Part shown: piece by piece, positions 1 through 7,788 of the stretch
Layout of the letters: each line of letters starts with the position of its first letter
How positions within the stretch are numbered: position 1 is the stretch's first letter
NCBI GenBank assembly: GCA_045536815.1
Contig: JAZSOH010000032.1
Coordinates: forward strand, 1-20,587
Direction: 5' to 3'
Source: UMGS1279 sp045536815
GTDB lineage: Bacteria; Bacillota; Clostridia; Oscillospirales; Acutalibacteraceae
Length of the DNA stretch: 20,587 nt
Made by a program: the position numbers and the translations under genes
Notes under the pieces: generated by a model
Seen by the model: only the letters and a program-made list of their open reading frames with translations
Database searches by the model: none
What the model was told of the DNA's origin: nothing

Positions 1-2
1 GC

Positions 3-207
3 TTAGTGTGACAGGACTTGAACCTGTCATACCTTACAAAAGGTAAATTCCTGTTTGCCGTTGCCTTGTCGCTTGTAATCCGTTAGGATAACGGCGCTTC
101 GCGGCTTAGGCGAAACAAAAATTTCTCTTTTTGTAAGGGCAGAGCGCTGCCGTACGAATAAGGGCGGCGTGCGAAACCACGACAGGGCTTAAATCCTGTT
201 ACACTAA
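3..207. mobile_element. MITE-like structured element with imperfect terminal inverted repeats
   Basis: The two ends, 3-28 and about 181-207, are imperfect inverted repeats: TTAGTGTGACAGGACTTG at the left against TTAGTGTAACAGGATTTA read from the right on the other strand. Each end also folds on itself, GACAGG/CCTGTC around a 7-base loop at 10-28 and ACAGG/CCTGT at 182-199. The interior contains further short hairpins, for example CCGTTA-GGA-TAACGG near 70-85 and CGTG...CACG near 169-180, and looks richer in G+C than the genes around it. No protein is encoded. Known non-autonomous elements (MITEs) look like this. The outer TA at both ends would fit a TA target duplication, but the left flank lies outside the window, so this is untested. 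A structured RNA is the alternative. Confidence 0.5.
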
Positions 208-222
208 AAGGAGAGTTTTTTT

Positions 223-1617
223 ATGCAAGGTTTTTTAGAAACTATTGAAATACTTGATAGTAAGCTTTGCCCGGATAAAAGCTTTGATATTGTTAAAAGG
301 GAGCTTATTATTGCGGGTAAAAAGGCGTATCTTTATTTTGTTGACGGATTTATTAAGGACGAACTTTTTGAAAAAATAGTCGAGTTTTTCTTTAAAATCA
401 AACCCGATGAGCTTGTTGGCGTAGAGAATATGACAGAGTTTTCAAAAAGGTTTATGCCCTATGTTGAAATTGAGGTACCAAGTGATTTTAACGCTGCTGC
501 TACGGGTGTTTTGTCGGGTGCGACTCTTTTAGCTGTGGACGGTATCTGTGAGCAGCTTTTAATTGACACAAGAACCTATCCTGCCCGTTCAATAAGTGAG
601 CCCGAAAAAGACAGGACTATGCGGGGCGCAAAGGACGGATTTGTCGAAACACTTATTTTTAACACTGCGCTCATAAGGCGTAGGGTGAGAGATTTTGCGC
701 TTAGAATGGAATATCATCAGGTAGGAAACAGTTCAAAGGTAGACGTTGCTATATGTTTTTTAGAGGGCAAATGCGATCCTAAAACGCTAAACAACCTACG
801 AAAAAGGCTAAGCGAAATTGATATTGACGGAATCTCAATGACGCAACAAGCCTTGTCCGAGCTTCTAATTAAGTCTAGCTTTTTTAACCCATTTCCAAGA
901 TTTAAATTTACCGAGCGACCCGACTACGCGAGTGCCTGTGTAACCGAGGGTAGAATTTTACTTATTATGGACAATTCTCCCGCCGTTATGATTCTGCCCA
1001 CAAGCTTTGCCGATTTTACAAAAGAGGCAAACGATTATTATTTTCCTCCTATTACAGCAACCTATATAAGAGTTACAAGGCAGCTTGTTTCCATTTCAAC
1101 CGTTCTTATAACTCCGCTTTTTTTACTACTAATAAACAACCCCGCATATATTCCGAAGTGGCTTAGCTTTATAAAGCTCGACGAAATTCCCGCCATACCG
1201 GTTTTTGGGCAGCTTCTTATTTTAGAACTTGTTATTGACGGATTAAGACTCGCTTCGCTTAATACCCCCGATAACCTTTCCAGTTCGCTTAGTATTATAG
1301 GCGGTTTGCTTCTTTCGGAATTCGCAATAGGTGCAGGGTGGTTTTCTCAGGAATGTATACTTTATATGTCCTTTGTTGCCATTGCGGGATTTTCTCAACC
1401 TAGTTTCGAAATGGGATATGCCCAAAAATTTATAAGAACTATTCTGCTTATATCAACACAGTTTTTAGGCATTTATGGATTTATTGCAGGAATTCTTTTG
1501 CCGATTATAGTTATGATATTCACTAAAACGCTCAGTGGAAAAGGTTATTTTTCACCCATTATTCCTTTCGACCCGAGTGGCTTTGTTAAGTTGTTTGTAA
1601 GAACAAAAATACGATAG
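223..1617 (+). CDS. spoVAF: Spore germination protein, GerA/SpoVAF family
   Basis: This is a membrane protein of the GerA family, whose members act in the spore inner membrane during nutrient germination. The 464 residues match the family's usual 460-500. The family signature is clear at residues 134-154 (RGAKDGFVETLIFNTAL followed by IRRR). The N-terminal segment with SFDIVKRE and LYFVDGFIKD resembles SpoVAF more than GerAA receptor subunits. A soluble N-terminal half is followed by about five hydrophobic segments from residue 290 to 440. ATG 223 has AAAGGAGA nine bases upstream. SpoVAF is often the last gene of a spoVA operon; the upstream genes lie outside the window and a terminal-repeat element separates them from this start. 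The stop is TAG. The family is secure; SpoVAF versus a GerA receptor subunit is less certain. Confidence 0.82.
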   Translation: MQGFLETIEILDSKLCPDKSFDIVKRELIIAGKKAYLYFVDGFIKDELFEKIVEFFFKIKPDELVGVENMTEFSKRFMPYVEIEVPSDFNAAATGVLSGATLLAVDGICEQLLIDTRTYPARSISEPEKDRTMRGAKDGFVETLIFNTALIRRRVRDFALRMEYHQVGNSSKVDVAICFLEGKCDPKTLNNLRKRLSEIDIDGISMTQQALSELLIKSSFFNPFPRFKFTERPDYASACVTEGRILLIMDNSPAVMILPTSFADFTKEANDYYFPPITATYIRVTRQLVSISTVLITPLFLLLINNPAYIPKWLSFIKLDEIPAIPVFGQLLILELVIDGLRLASLNTPDNLSSSLSIIGGLLLSEFAIGAGWFSQECILYMSFVAIAGFSQPSFEMGYAQKFIRTILLISTQFLGIYGFIAGILLPIIVMIFTKTLSGKGYFSPIIPFDPSGFVKLFVRTKIR

Positions 1618-1640
1618 CCGATTTAAGTTTAAAAATCTCC

Positions 1641-1669
1641 TTGAAGTTTTTGGGAATATGTCTTATAAT
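1641..1669 (+). promoter_or_regulatory. Sigma-A promoter for the CofE-like gene
   Basis: TTGAAG at 1641-1646, a 17-base spacer and a perfect TATAAT at 1664-1669. It lies 37 bases before the start codon of the ligase gene, so that gene can be transcribed apart from spoVAF. Confidence 0.7.
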
Positions 1670-1705
1670 AGGTAGTAATAAAGACGTTGAAAGGTAAGAT
1701 GTATA

Positions 1706-2449
1706 ATGACCGTAGCACCTGATATGAGCGGCTTTCGCCCGAATAATGAGAAAAAATTGCTTATAAAAACAAATAACGGCATCTTCGCACGTTACCCTGT
1801 AAAAACCCACGTTGTTGTTAAGGGTGATGATTTAAAAGACATAATGGACAAATATGTTAAAGATTATGTTACAAAAGGCGACGTTGTGTTTTTAAGTGAA
1901 AAAATGGTTGCTATTAGTCAGGGTAGGGCTTTTAAATTAGATGAAATTCATCCTTCGCCCCTTGCTAAGTTTTTGGTTAAATTTGTTACAAAGTCACCTT
2001 ACGGTATCGGTCTTGGCAGTCCTTATACAATGGAACTTGCACTTAAGGACGTTGGCGTTTTTCGTATACTTTTAGGTTGCATTTGTGCCGCCTTTACAAA
2101 GCCTTTTGGAATTAAGGGTGTTTTTTATAACGTTGTAGGTCCAAAAGCACGCGCTATCGACGGGCCTTGTGATTTTACCTTGCCACCATATAATAATTAT
2201 GCAAAAATGGCACCGCTTGAACCTGATAAGGTTTGTAAAGAACTGAGTGAGCATATCGGTGTTGACGTTGTAGTGGTTGACGCTAACGATTTGGGACAAG
2301 ATGTGCTTGGAACATCCAACCCATATTATACCGCTGAGATAGCGCATGAGCTTTTTGGTGACAATCCGCTAGACCAGGCCGACCAACAAACCCCTATTGC
2401 AATTATCAGAAAAATGCCTGACGACGCCACCGAGCCTTCGTTTGAGTAA
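1706..2449 (+). CDS. Coenzyme F420-0:L-glutamate ligase-like (CofE family) protein
   Basis: The 247-residue product resembles the CofE/F420 gamma-glutamyl ligase family (PF01996). In methanogens and actinobacteria these enzymes add glutamate to coenzyme F420-0 using GTP. Visible family-like stretches are GDVVFLSEKMVAISQGRA near residues 58-75, the GPKARAIDGPCDF segment near 146-158, and VVVVDANDLGQDVLG near 187-201. The start at ATG 1706 is supported by GAAAGGTAAG eight bases upstream; an earlier ATG at 1699 is in another frame. The gene has its own promoter and ends at the 2461-2499 terminator, so it is monocistronic. No other F420 biosynthesis gene (cofC, cofD, fbiC) is present in the window. 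The F420 reaction is therefore doubtful, and a glutamylation of another substrate is possible. Confidence 0.72.
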   Translation: MTVAPDMSGFRPNNEKKLLIKTNNGIFARYPVKTHVVVKGDDLKDIMDKYVKDYVTKGDVVFLSEKMVAISQGRAFKLDEIHPSPLAKFLVKFVTKSPYGIGLGSPYTMELALKDVGVFRILLGCICAAFTKPFGIKGVFYNVVGPKARAIDGPCDFTLPPYNNYAKMAPLEPDKVCKELSEHIGVDVVVVDANDLGQDVLGTSNPYYTAEIAHELFGDNPLDQADQQTPIAIIRKMPDDATEPSFE

Positions 2450-2460
2450 TATTCAAAATT

Positions 2461-2499
2461 AAAACTGCCGTAAGAACTATTTCTTACGGCAGTTTTTTT
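2461..2499. terminator. Bidirectional intrinsic terminator between convergent genes
   Basis: A perfect 16-bp stem (2461-2476 with 2481-2496; core ACTGCCGTAAGAA) has a CTAT loop, a T run on the plus strand and A's on the left arm. It therefore serves both the plus-strand ligase gene and the minus-strand isomerase gene. The isomerase stop codon (2498-2500) lies at its edge. Confidence 0.9.
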
Positions 2500-3289
2500 A
2501 TTTAAAATATTCTTCAGTTTGTTTTTTGAGTAAATTAAGGCTTTCGAAAATTTCGTCGGTGTTTTTATATGCGCTTTTATAAACCTCAATTAAAAGAGCA
2601 CCGTCGTATCCTATATCAGATAACGTTTTGAAAAAATCTTTAAAATTGAAGCCTCCCGAAAGGGGTAAAAGACAGTCACAGGCGGGGGAATGGTCGCTTA
2701 TGTGAATATGGCGTATTTTATTTCCCATAGCCTCTAAAATTTCACTGGTAGAATAACCCGCGCGTATGGACTGTTTAATGTCAAAGGTGAAATTTGCAAG
2801 GTCGCCTAGATAGCTGCTCATTTCCCTTAAAAATTCAGGGTCGGCCGAGCGGTAAGCATTAACGTTTTCCTGACAAAGAGTAACACCAAAAGATTTTGCA
2901 TCTTCGGCTAAAATTCCAAAGCGTTCAAAATATTCCTCATTTTCAAGCTTGCCGAATTTTTTGTCGCCGTGAAGATTTATAAACCTTGCACCGATGGTAG
3001 CTGCAGTTTCGAAGTAAAGTAGAAATTCTTCTCTTGCTTCGTCAAATCTTCTTTCGTAATCTGAAAAAATCGTATATGGCTCTGCTAAAGACATCATAGG
3101 ATGAATGGCTACAATGTCTATGCCAAATTCATTTTTTATCTCTAAAATTTTGTCGGTGAAATATGGCTTTAGCTCCTTTTTTGCGTTATAAAAAATCTCG
3201 GTGCAGGGTATATGATTTTTTGCAATCTCCAAAAGAGCATATTCAGTTTCAAGGGGATAAAAACTTGCGGTTGAAATACCGAGCTTCAT
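2498..3289 (-). CDS. Sugar phosphate isomerase/epimerase-like TIM-barrel protein
   Basis: The 263 residues belong to the xylose isomerase-like / AP endonuclease 2 superfamily of metal-dependent TIM barrels. The expected metal ligands are visible at the ends of strands: E141 in CQEN, D170 in FDIKQ, H196 in HIHISDH and E235 in LLIEVY. Each stretch is followed by typical helix-forming sequence. The full length fits the family, and there is no signal peptide. ATG 3289 has GGAGG at the right distance, in the 18-base gap after rqcH, so it is the third gene of a minus-strand operon. The substrate cannot be told from sequence. Members act on sugars, inositols and hydroxypyruvate, and the neighbours give no hint. 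Confidence 0.85.
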   Translation of the reverse strand: MKLGISTASFYPLETEYALLEIAKNHIPCTEIFYNAKKELKPYFTDKILEIKNEFGIDIVAIHPMMSLAEPYTIFSDYERRFDEAREEFLLYFETAATIGARFINLHGDKKFGKLENEEYFERFGILAEDAKSFGVTLCQENVNAYRSADPEFLREMSSYLGDLANFTFDIKQSIRAGYSTSEILEAMGNKIRHIHISDHSPACDCLLPLSGGFNFKDFFKTLSDIGYDGALLIEVYKSAYKNTDEIFESLNLLKKQTEEYFK

Positions 3290-3307
3290 AAAAGGGCCTC
3301 CAAAATA

Positions 3308-5023
3308 TTATATGGAATTGGGGTTCGCAAAAATGGTTTGGTTTGTTTTATAAATAACCATACCGGGTTTTGCACCCGACGGCTTTTTAACATATTTTAC
3401 GGGAGTATAGTCGACGGGCACTTGGTTAGAATCTTTAGCCTTTGAATATTTGGCAGCTAGAGCTGCGGCATACAAAACAGTATCGTCATCGGGCTCTTTA
3501 CCGTTTGTTATAAGAATAACGTGTGAGCCGTGAATGTTTTTTGTATGAAACCAAATGTCATTTTTGTCGGCTTTTTTAAGGGTTAACTCATCATTTTGCA
3601 GGTTATTTTTTCCAACCAAAATTTTAAATCCATTTTTTTCAAAAATAAGCGGTTTTAATACTTGCTTTTTGTTTTTGAAAGTCTCACCTTTTTTTGCTGA
3701 AATATAGCCGTTTGCTTTAAGCTCCGCCTTTATTTCGTTTAGCTCTGCAGAGTTTTCGGCTTGTTCAACCTCAAAAAGAACCGACTCTAAATAATCCCCC
3801 TCTTTTTTACATTCTTCTATAAGTGAGGTGAGGGTTTGCCCCGCAGTACAAGCCTTTTTATAATCTTTAAAATACTTTGCGGCGTTGTTTTGAGGGGAGA
3901 GGGTCGGGTTAAGTTTAATTGTTACAGGGCTTAAATTAGGGTCGTAAAAATTTTCTACCGTAACTTTTTCGGCGCCCTTTTCTATTTTATAAAGATTTGC
4001 TTTTAAAAGTTCACCATAAATTCTAAGGGTTTCTTTGTTTTCTGATTTTTTAAGCTCACCTTCACGAAGTAAAAGTTTTTTGCTATTACGTGCGATAAGA
4101 TTTTTAACCTGTTTTAATATATCGCTTTTGAGGTTCTGCGACCGTGTAGCAGCTTCTTTTTCTTTATAAAAAATGTTCAAAAGCTCTGAAAAACTGCTAA
4201 GCTTTTTAAGAGAAAACCCATCACCATACTGCTTTATGGGGAGAAAAGAAAAATCAAAGGGCTTATTATTTTCATCAAAAATAATATAGGGCTCTCCACC
4301 ACTGATTATGGTATTTTTAATGTCGGTTAGATAGCTAAGCAACCTTTCTTTTTTAACTTCGCTCGCGAAGACGTTGACATCACCGGATACAGTGTGTGCA
4401 ATTTCGCGGCATATAAGGGGCGAAACGCCTGCAAGCCCCCTTATAATAGCGCTATAAAGGGGTAGTTCTAATTTTACTATATTATCGGCGGCTTTACTCA
4501 GGTCGCCTGTAAGAAGGTCACATCTGCCATCATTTTCGGGCAAAGAGTACAAAGCGCCCGGTACGATAAGCCTTCCAAGGCTTTCAATATCGCTTCGCCT
4601 TGCGGCATCTAAAATTTTACCTTTTTCATTTACTAAAATAAGGTTGGTCTTATGCCCTAAAAGCTCTACAATAAGGCTATAAGAAACCTTGTCTCCCATT
4701 TCGCTAGTAGAAAGAATTTTAAAAATTATAATTCTTTCTGCACCAATGCCTTCAACAGAGGTTATTTTACCGCCTGAAAGATGCTTTCTTAGTAGCATAC
4801 AAAACATAGGGGGTACGGGCGGATTTTCAAAGTTTTCATCCGTAAAACAAACCTTGGGATTTTCGGGATTTATTGAAATAAAAAGCTTTTTGTTTGCCCC
4901 TTTTGAGCGAAGAGAAAAAACAAATTCGTTTCTAAGTGGCAAATGAATTTTATCTATGTGGCAGTCTTTAGCACTGTTAAGCTCTAGTCTAAGACAGTGA
5001 ATTAGTGCGCCGTCAAGGGCCAT
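3308..5023 (-). CDS. rqcH: NFACT family ribosome quality control factor RqcH (FbpA-like)
   Basis: RqcH binds the 50S-nascent chain-tRNA complex left by stalled ribosomes and recruits tRNA-Ala to add C-terminal alanine tails that mark the chain for degradation. The 571-residue length is normal. The N-terminal NFACT-N domain begins with MALDG and contains PPMFCMLLRKHLSGG (residues 71-85) and GIGAERIIIF (93-102). A helical, lysine-rich middle follows, and the C-terminal NFACT-R domain holds DIWFHTKNIHGSHV from residue 489. The position homologous to the essential Asp of Bacillus RqcH (DRI) is Glu here (E96, followed by R97). GAAGGTG lies six bases before ATG 5023, within the end of the upstream gene. 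Older annotations call this family fibronectin-binding protein. Confidence 0.92.
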   Translation of the reverse strand: MALDGALIHCLRLELNSAKDCHIDKIHLPLRNEFVFSLRSKGANKKLFISINPENPKVCFTDENFENPPVPPMFCMLLRKHLSGGKITSVEGIGAERIIIFKILSTSEMGDKVSYSLIVELLGHKTNLILVNEKGKILDAARRSDIESLGRLIVPGALYSLPENDGRCDLLTGDLSKAADNIVKLELPLYSAIIRGLAGVSPLICREIAHTVSGDVNVFASEVKKERLLSYLTDIKNTIISGGEPYIIFDENNKPFDFSFLPIKQYGDGFSLKKLSSFSELLNIFYKEKEAATRSQNLKSDILKQVKNLIARNSKKLLLREGELKKSENKETLRIYGELLKANLYKIEKGAEKVTVENFYDPNLSPVTIKLNPTLSPQNNAAKYFKDYKKACTAGQTLTSLIEECKKEGDYLESVLFEVEQAENSAELNEIKAELKANGYISAKKGETFKNKKQVLKPLIFEKNGFKILVGKNNLQNDELTLKKADKNDIWFHTKNIHGSHVILITNGKEPDDDTVLYAAALAAKYSKAKDSNQVPVDYTPVKYVKKPSGAKPGMVIYKTNQTIFANPNSI

Positions 5024-5026
5024 TTT

Positions 5027-5725
5027 TTACACCTTCGTTTCGGCAGTAGTTTCTTCGGTTTTTTTGGTTTTTCTTTTTCTTTTCTCGCTTTTACTTGGTA
5101 TGGGGTTAAATTCGCTTAAAACGACTTTCCACTGTTCTTCGGATATATTTTCGGTTGTGGTGCCCCATTTTTCGTAAATTTTTGTTGCGATAATATCCAT
5201 AACCTTTTTATCAAGGCGCCTTTGGTTAATTTCTATTATAGACAAAATAATTTGAGAAACACATAATAAACAAATTGGAATTAAATGCACGAATGCAAAA
5301 AATGTGAGGTTGCCTGCATCAATGTTTTTTGAAAGCCTATCCGAAAAGGTTAAAAGCAAAATAAACGAGGGGAACAGTGTGAAAATAAGAGCGGGAATAG
5401 ATTTTTTGAGTTTTGAAAAAATAGGTGCGCCAATAAGCAGAAAACCAAATAGGGAAACGGTTTTTATGCCGTCTTTGATTTCGGCTATGAGGCTTTGCTG
5501 ATAACTTGTTGGATTTTGAATGTAAGAAAGGTCGGTGTTAAGACTTGCAGACCAAGAAATTATGCAAAGTAGGTTTATAGCAGCGCATATGCCGAAAAGG
5601 ACATAAAAAACAGTTTTAACCACCCTATAAAATCTACTGTCGGTAGTCAGGTAATATATATTAAGCCTTTCGTTTGTTTGCTTTAACATATTTTTAAGTA
5701 CAAGATTTTCTTTTGACTTTTTCAA
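5027..5725 (-). CDS. Hypothetical membrane protein with four predicted helices and a basic tail
   Basis: I do not recognise this 232-residue protein. It has a short charged N-terminus, four hydrophobic segments (about residues 36-58, 88-105, 109-128 and 142-166), then a soluble C-terminus of about 65 residues. The tail ends in a run rich in Lys, Arg and Glu (KSEKRKRKTKKTEET). By the positive-inside rule both ends are probably cytoplasmic. The start is TTG at 5725, supported by AAGGGG eight bases upstream; the next ATG is 12 codons inside and lacks a comparable site. Three bases separate its stop from rqcH, and the rqcH ribosome site lies inside its 3' end, so the two are translationally coupled. 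This suggests a shared regulon but does not prove a shared function. Confidence 0.75.
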   Translation of the reverse strand: MKKSKENLVLKNMLKQTNERLNIYYLTTDSRFYRVVKTVFYVLFGICAAINLLCIISWSASLNTDLSYIQNPTSYQQSLIAEIKDGIKTVSLFGFLLIGAPIFSKLKKSIPALIFTLFPSFILLLTFSDRLSKNIDAGNLTFFAFVHLIPICLLCVSQIILSIIEINQRRLDKKVMDIIATKIYEKWGTTTENISEEQWKVVLSEFNPIPSKSEKRKRKTKKTEETTAETKV

Positions 5726-5758
5726 AACAAGCGCCCCTTATAAATAATAATTTATATT

Positions 5759-5787
5759 ATAATAACATTTTATATGAGAATTTTCAA
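5759..5787 (-). promoter_or_regulatory. Probable promoter of the minus-strand membrane protein-rqcH operon
   Basis: Read on the minus strand, TTGAAA (5787-5782) is followed after 17 bases by TATTAT (5764-5759). An overlapping TATAAT at 5761-5756 would need a 20-base spacer. It lies divergent from, and close to, the promoter at 5797-5825. Confidence 0.45.
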
Positions 5788-5796
5788 CCTAAACCG

Positions 5797-5825
5797 TTGC
5801 GAAAAGCAAATATTTGTTGTATAAT
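5797..5825 (+). promoter_or_regulatory. Sigma-A promoter of the ABC transporter-manA-trmL operon
   Basis: TTGCGA at 5797-5802, a 17-base spacer and a perfect TATAAT at 5820-5825. It is 37 bases before the ABC transporter start codon. Confidence 0.75.
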
Positions 5826-5862
5826 TATAACGTATATTTGATTTTTAAAAGGAGTGTTTTTT

Positions 5863-7773
5863 ATGATGGGCCCTCCACCGGGAGCTTTCCCAAGTAAATT
5901 CGCACCCAAACCGCCGAAAAATTTAAGGGATATGCCAAGGTTTATATTAACGGCTATCACCTCGTTTTTTTCGCGCCTTTTTTACATATTTAGCCTAGTT
6001 TGGAGCACTGCACCCTGGATACTTATTTCCCTTATGGTAATTGCTCTTTTAACCGGTATTTTGCCTGTTGCAACCTCGCTTACTGCCGCAAAACTTATAA
6101 ATCTTTTAGGTGATGCTATTGTGGCAAACAGTAGGGGTGAGGTTTTTGAGTTTTCTAAAATTCTTGGTGTTTTAGTTATACAGTTTGCCCTTATTTTTGC
6201 AAATGGGCTTATAAGTAACATAAATGTCGCGGTTACAAGAATTTCGGGTGAGCTTGTTACAAATCACGTAAAAGAAATGATGATGAAAAAGGCAAAAACA
6301 GTTGACCTTCAAAGCTTTGATAAAACCGATTTTTATGAGAGGCTTGAAAACGCCGAAAGGGAAGCGGGAATGCGCCCCGTACAAATACTTAATGCTACCT
6401 TTAGCGTTATAAGTACCGTTATAAGTATGGTTTCGTTTGTTGCGGTACTTTTGGGGATCAGTACTGTTGCGCCCCTTGTTATAATTTTACTTGCGCTTCC
6501 TTCTGCTATTATTAGTTTAATTTATCGTAAAAAAGCCTTTAGCTATGTTCGTATGCGCTCGAAAGACAGAAGACAGCTTAATTATTATTCTTCCCTTATG
6601 ACTAATAAGGATATGGTTAAGGAAATCAAAATTTTTGGTCTTTCGGATTTGTTTATCGTTCGCTATAATGATGTTTTTAAAAAGTACTATAAAGGTCTTA
6701 GAGGAATATATCTAAAAGAAGGCATTTGGAAAACAATTATATCTCTTGCTTCGGCGGGGGTTAACTGTTTGCTCTTTCTTTACGTAGCCAAAATGGTTTG
6801 GAGTGGCGAACTTCAAATTGGTGATTATACCCTTTATACAGGGGCTCTTAATAGTATAGGCACCCTTGTTATGACACTTATAGCAACCACATCAACCATC
6901 TATGAGGGCACGCTTTTTATTGATAATCTTATAACCTTTATGAAGGAAAAAACAACAGTAAAGGCTTTGGTGGAAAAACCTGTTACTGCAAAAAGGCATA
7001 TCGCCCACGAAATCGAACTTAAAAACGTTTCCTTTAAATATCCCGGTAGCGATAAGTATGTTATAAATAACTTAAGCGGAGTAATTAAAAGCGGTTCCTC
7101 GCTTGTGCTTGTTGGCCTTAACGGCGCAGGAAAAACAACCCTTATAAAGCTTATTACAAGGCTTTATGACCCAACCGAAGGTCAAATTTTGCTTGACGGG
7201 GTTGATATTCGAAACTATAAACCCGAAGACATTTATCAAATTTTCGGTATAATATTCCAAGATTTCGGAAAATATGCGGTTTCGGTTAAGGAAAACGTTT
7301 ATTTTGGCAATGTTCAAAAACCGATGGATATCGATAAGGTAAAATCTGCAGCCGAGAAAAGTGATTCTTTGGATTTTATAGAGCGACTTCCAAGGGGCTT
7401 TGATACCGCACTTATGAAATATTTTGAAGATGACGGCATAGAGCTTTCAATAGGGCAGTGGCAAAAGCTTTGTATTGCAAGAGCTTTTTACAGCGATAGC
7501 GATATACTTATTTTGGACGAGCCTACTGCTTCTTTGGATGCGATTGCCGAGCAGGAGATTTTCAACCAGTTTGATGAGCTTAGAAAGGATAAAACAACAA
7601 TTTTTGTTTCACATAGGCTTTCGAGCGCAACCTCGGCAGATGAAATTTGGGTTATCGATGGTGGAAATCTTATAGAAAAGGGAAATCACGCCGAGCTTAT
7701 GGCTAAAAAGGGTGAGTATTATAGGCTATTTTCAACACAGGCAAAGCATTATATTGAATCGACAAAGGATTAA
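5863..7773 (+). CDS. ABC transporter, fused permease and ATP-binding half-transporter
   Basis: This is an exporter-type half-transporter, expected to work as a dimer in the cytoplasmic membrane. After a proline-rich start, a transmembrane domain with about six helices spans residues 40-360. The ATPase domain follows: Walker A GLNGAGKTT (418-426), Q-loop Gln466, signature LSIGQ (528-532), Walker B ILILDEPTASLD (548-559) and switch His584. The signature has Ile where LSGGQ is usual, followed by QWQKLCIARAF. I start at ATG 5863 (636 residues). The longer frame from GTG 5854 would begin inside the AAAGGAG ribosome site, which sits eight bases before 5863. ATG 5866 is also possible. It heads an operon with manA and trmL. 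The substrate is unknown; lipids, peptides and drugs are all used by relatives. Confidence 0.88.
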   Translation: MMGPPPGAFPSKFAPKPPKNLRDMPRFILTAITSFFSRLFYIFSLVWSTAPWILISLMVIALLTGILPVATSLTAAKLINLLGDAIVANSRGEVFEFSKILGVLVIQFALIFANGLISNINVAVTRISGELVTNHVKEMMMKKAKTVDLQSFDKTDFYERLENAEREAGMRPVQILNATFSVISTVISMVSFVAVLLGISTVAPLVIILLALPSAIISLIYRKKAFSYVRMRSKDRRQLNYYSSLMTNKDMVKEIKIFGLSDLFIVRYNDVFKKYYKGLRGIYLKEGIWKTIISLASAGVNCLLFLYVAKMVWSGELQIGDYTLYTGALNSIGTLVMTLIATTSTIYEGTLFIDNLITFMKEKTTVKALVEKPVTAKRHIAHEIELKNVSFKYPGSDKYVINNLSGVIKSGSSLVLVGLNGAGKTTLIKLITRLYDPTEGQILLDGVDIRNYKPEDIYQIFGIIFQDFGKYAVSVKENVYFGNVQKPMDIDKVKSAAEKSDSLDFIERLPRGFDTALMKYFEDDGIELSIGQWQKLCIARAFYSDSDILILDEPTASLDAIAEQEIFNQFDELRKDKTTIFVSHRLSSATSADEIWVIDGGNLIEKGNHAELMAKKGEYYRLFSTQAKHYIESTKD

Positions 7774-7788
7774 GCTGGAGGATATAAA

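Noticed and set aside
3..80. A complete tRNA gene at the left edge
   Set aside because: A T-arm-like hairpin is present on the minus strand, but no proper anticodon arm, D-arm or matching 5' acceptor lies within 75-90 bases.
5854..5862. GTG start of the ABC transporter at 5854
   Set aside because: The GTG begins inside the AAAGGAG ribosome site; ATG 5863 is correctly spaced.
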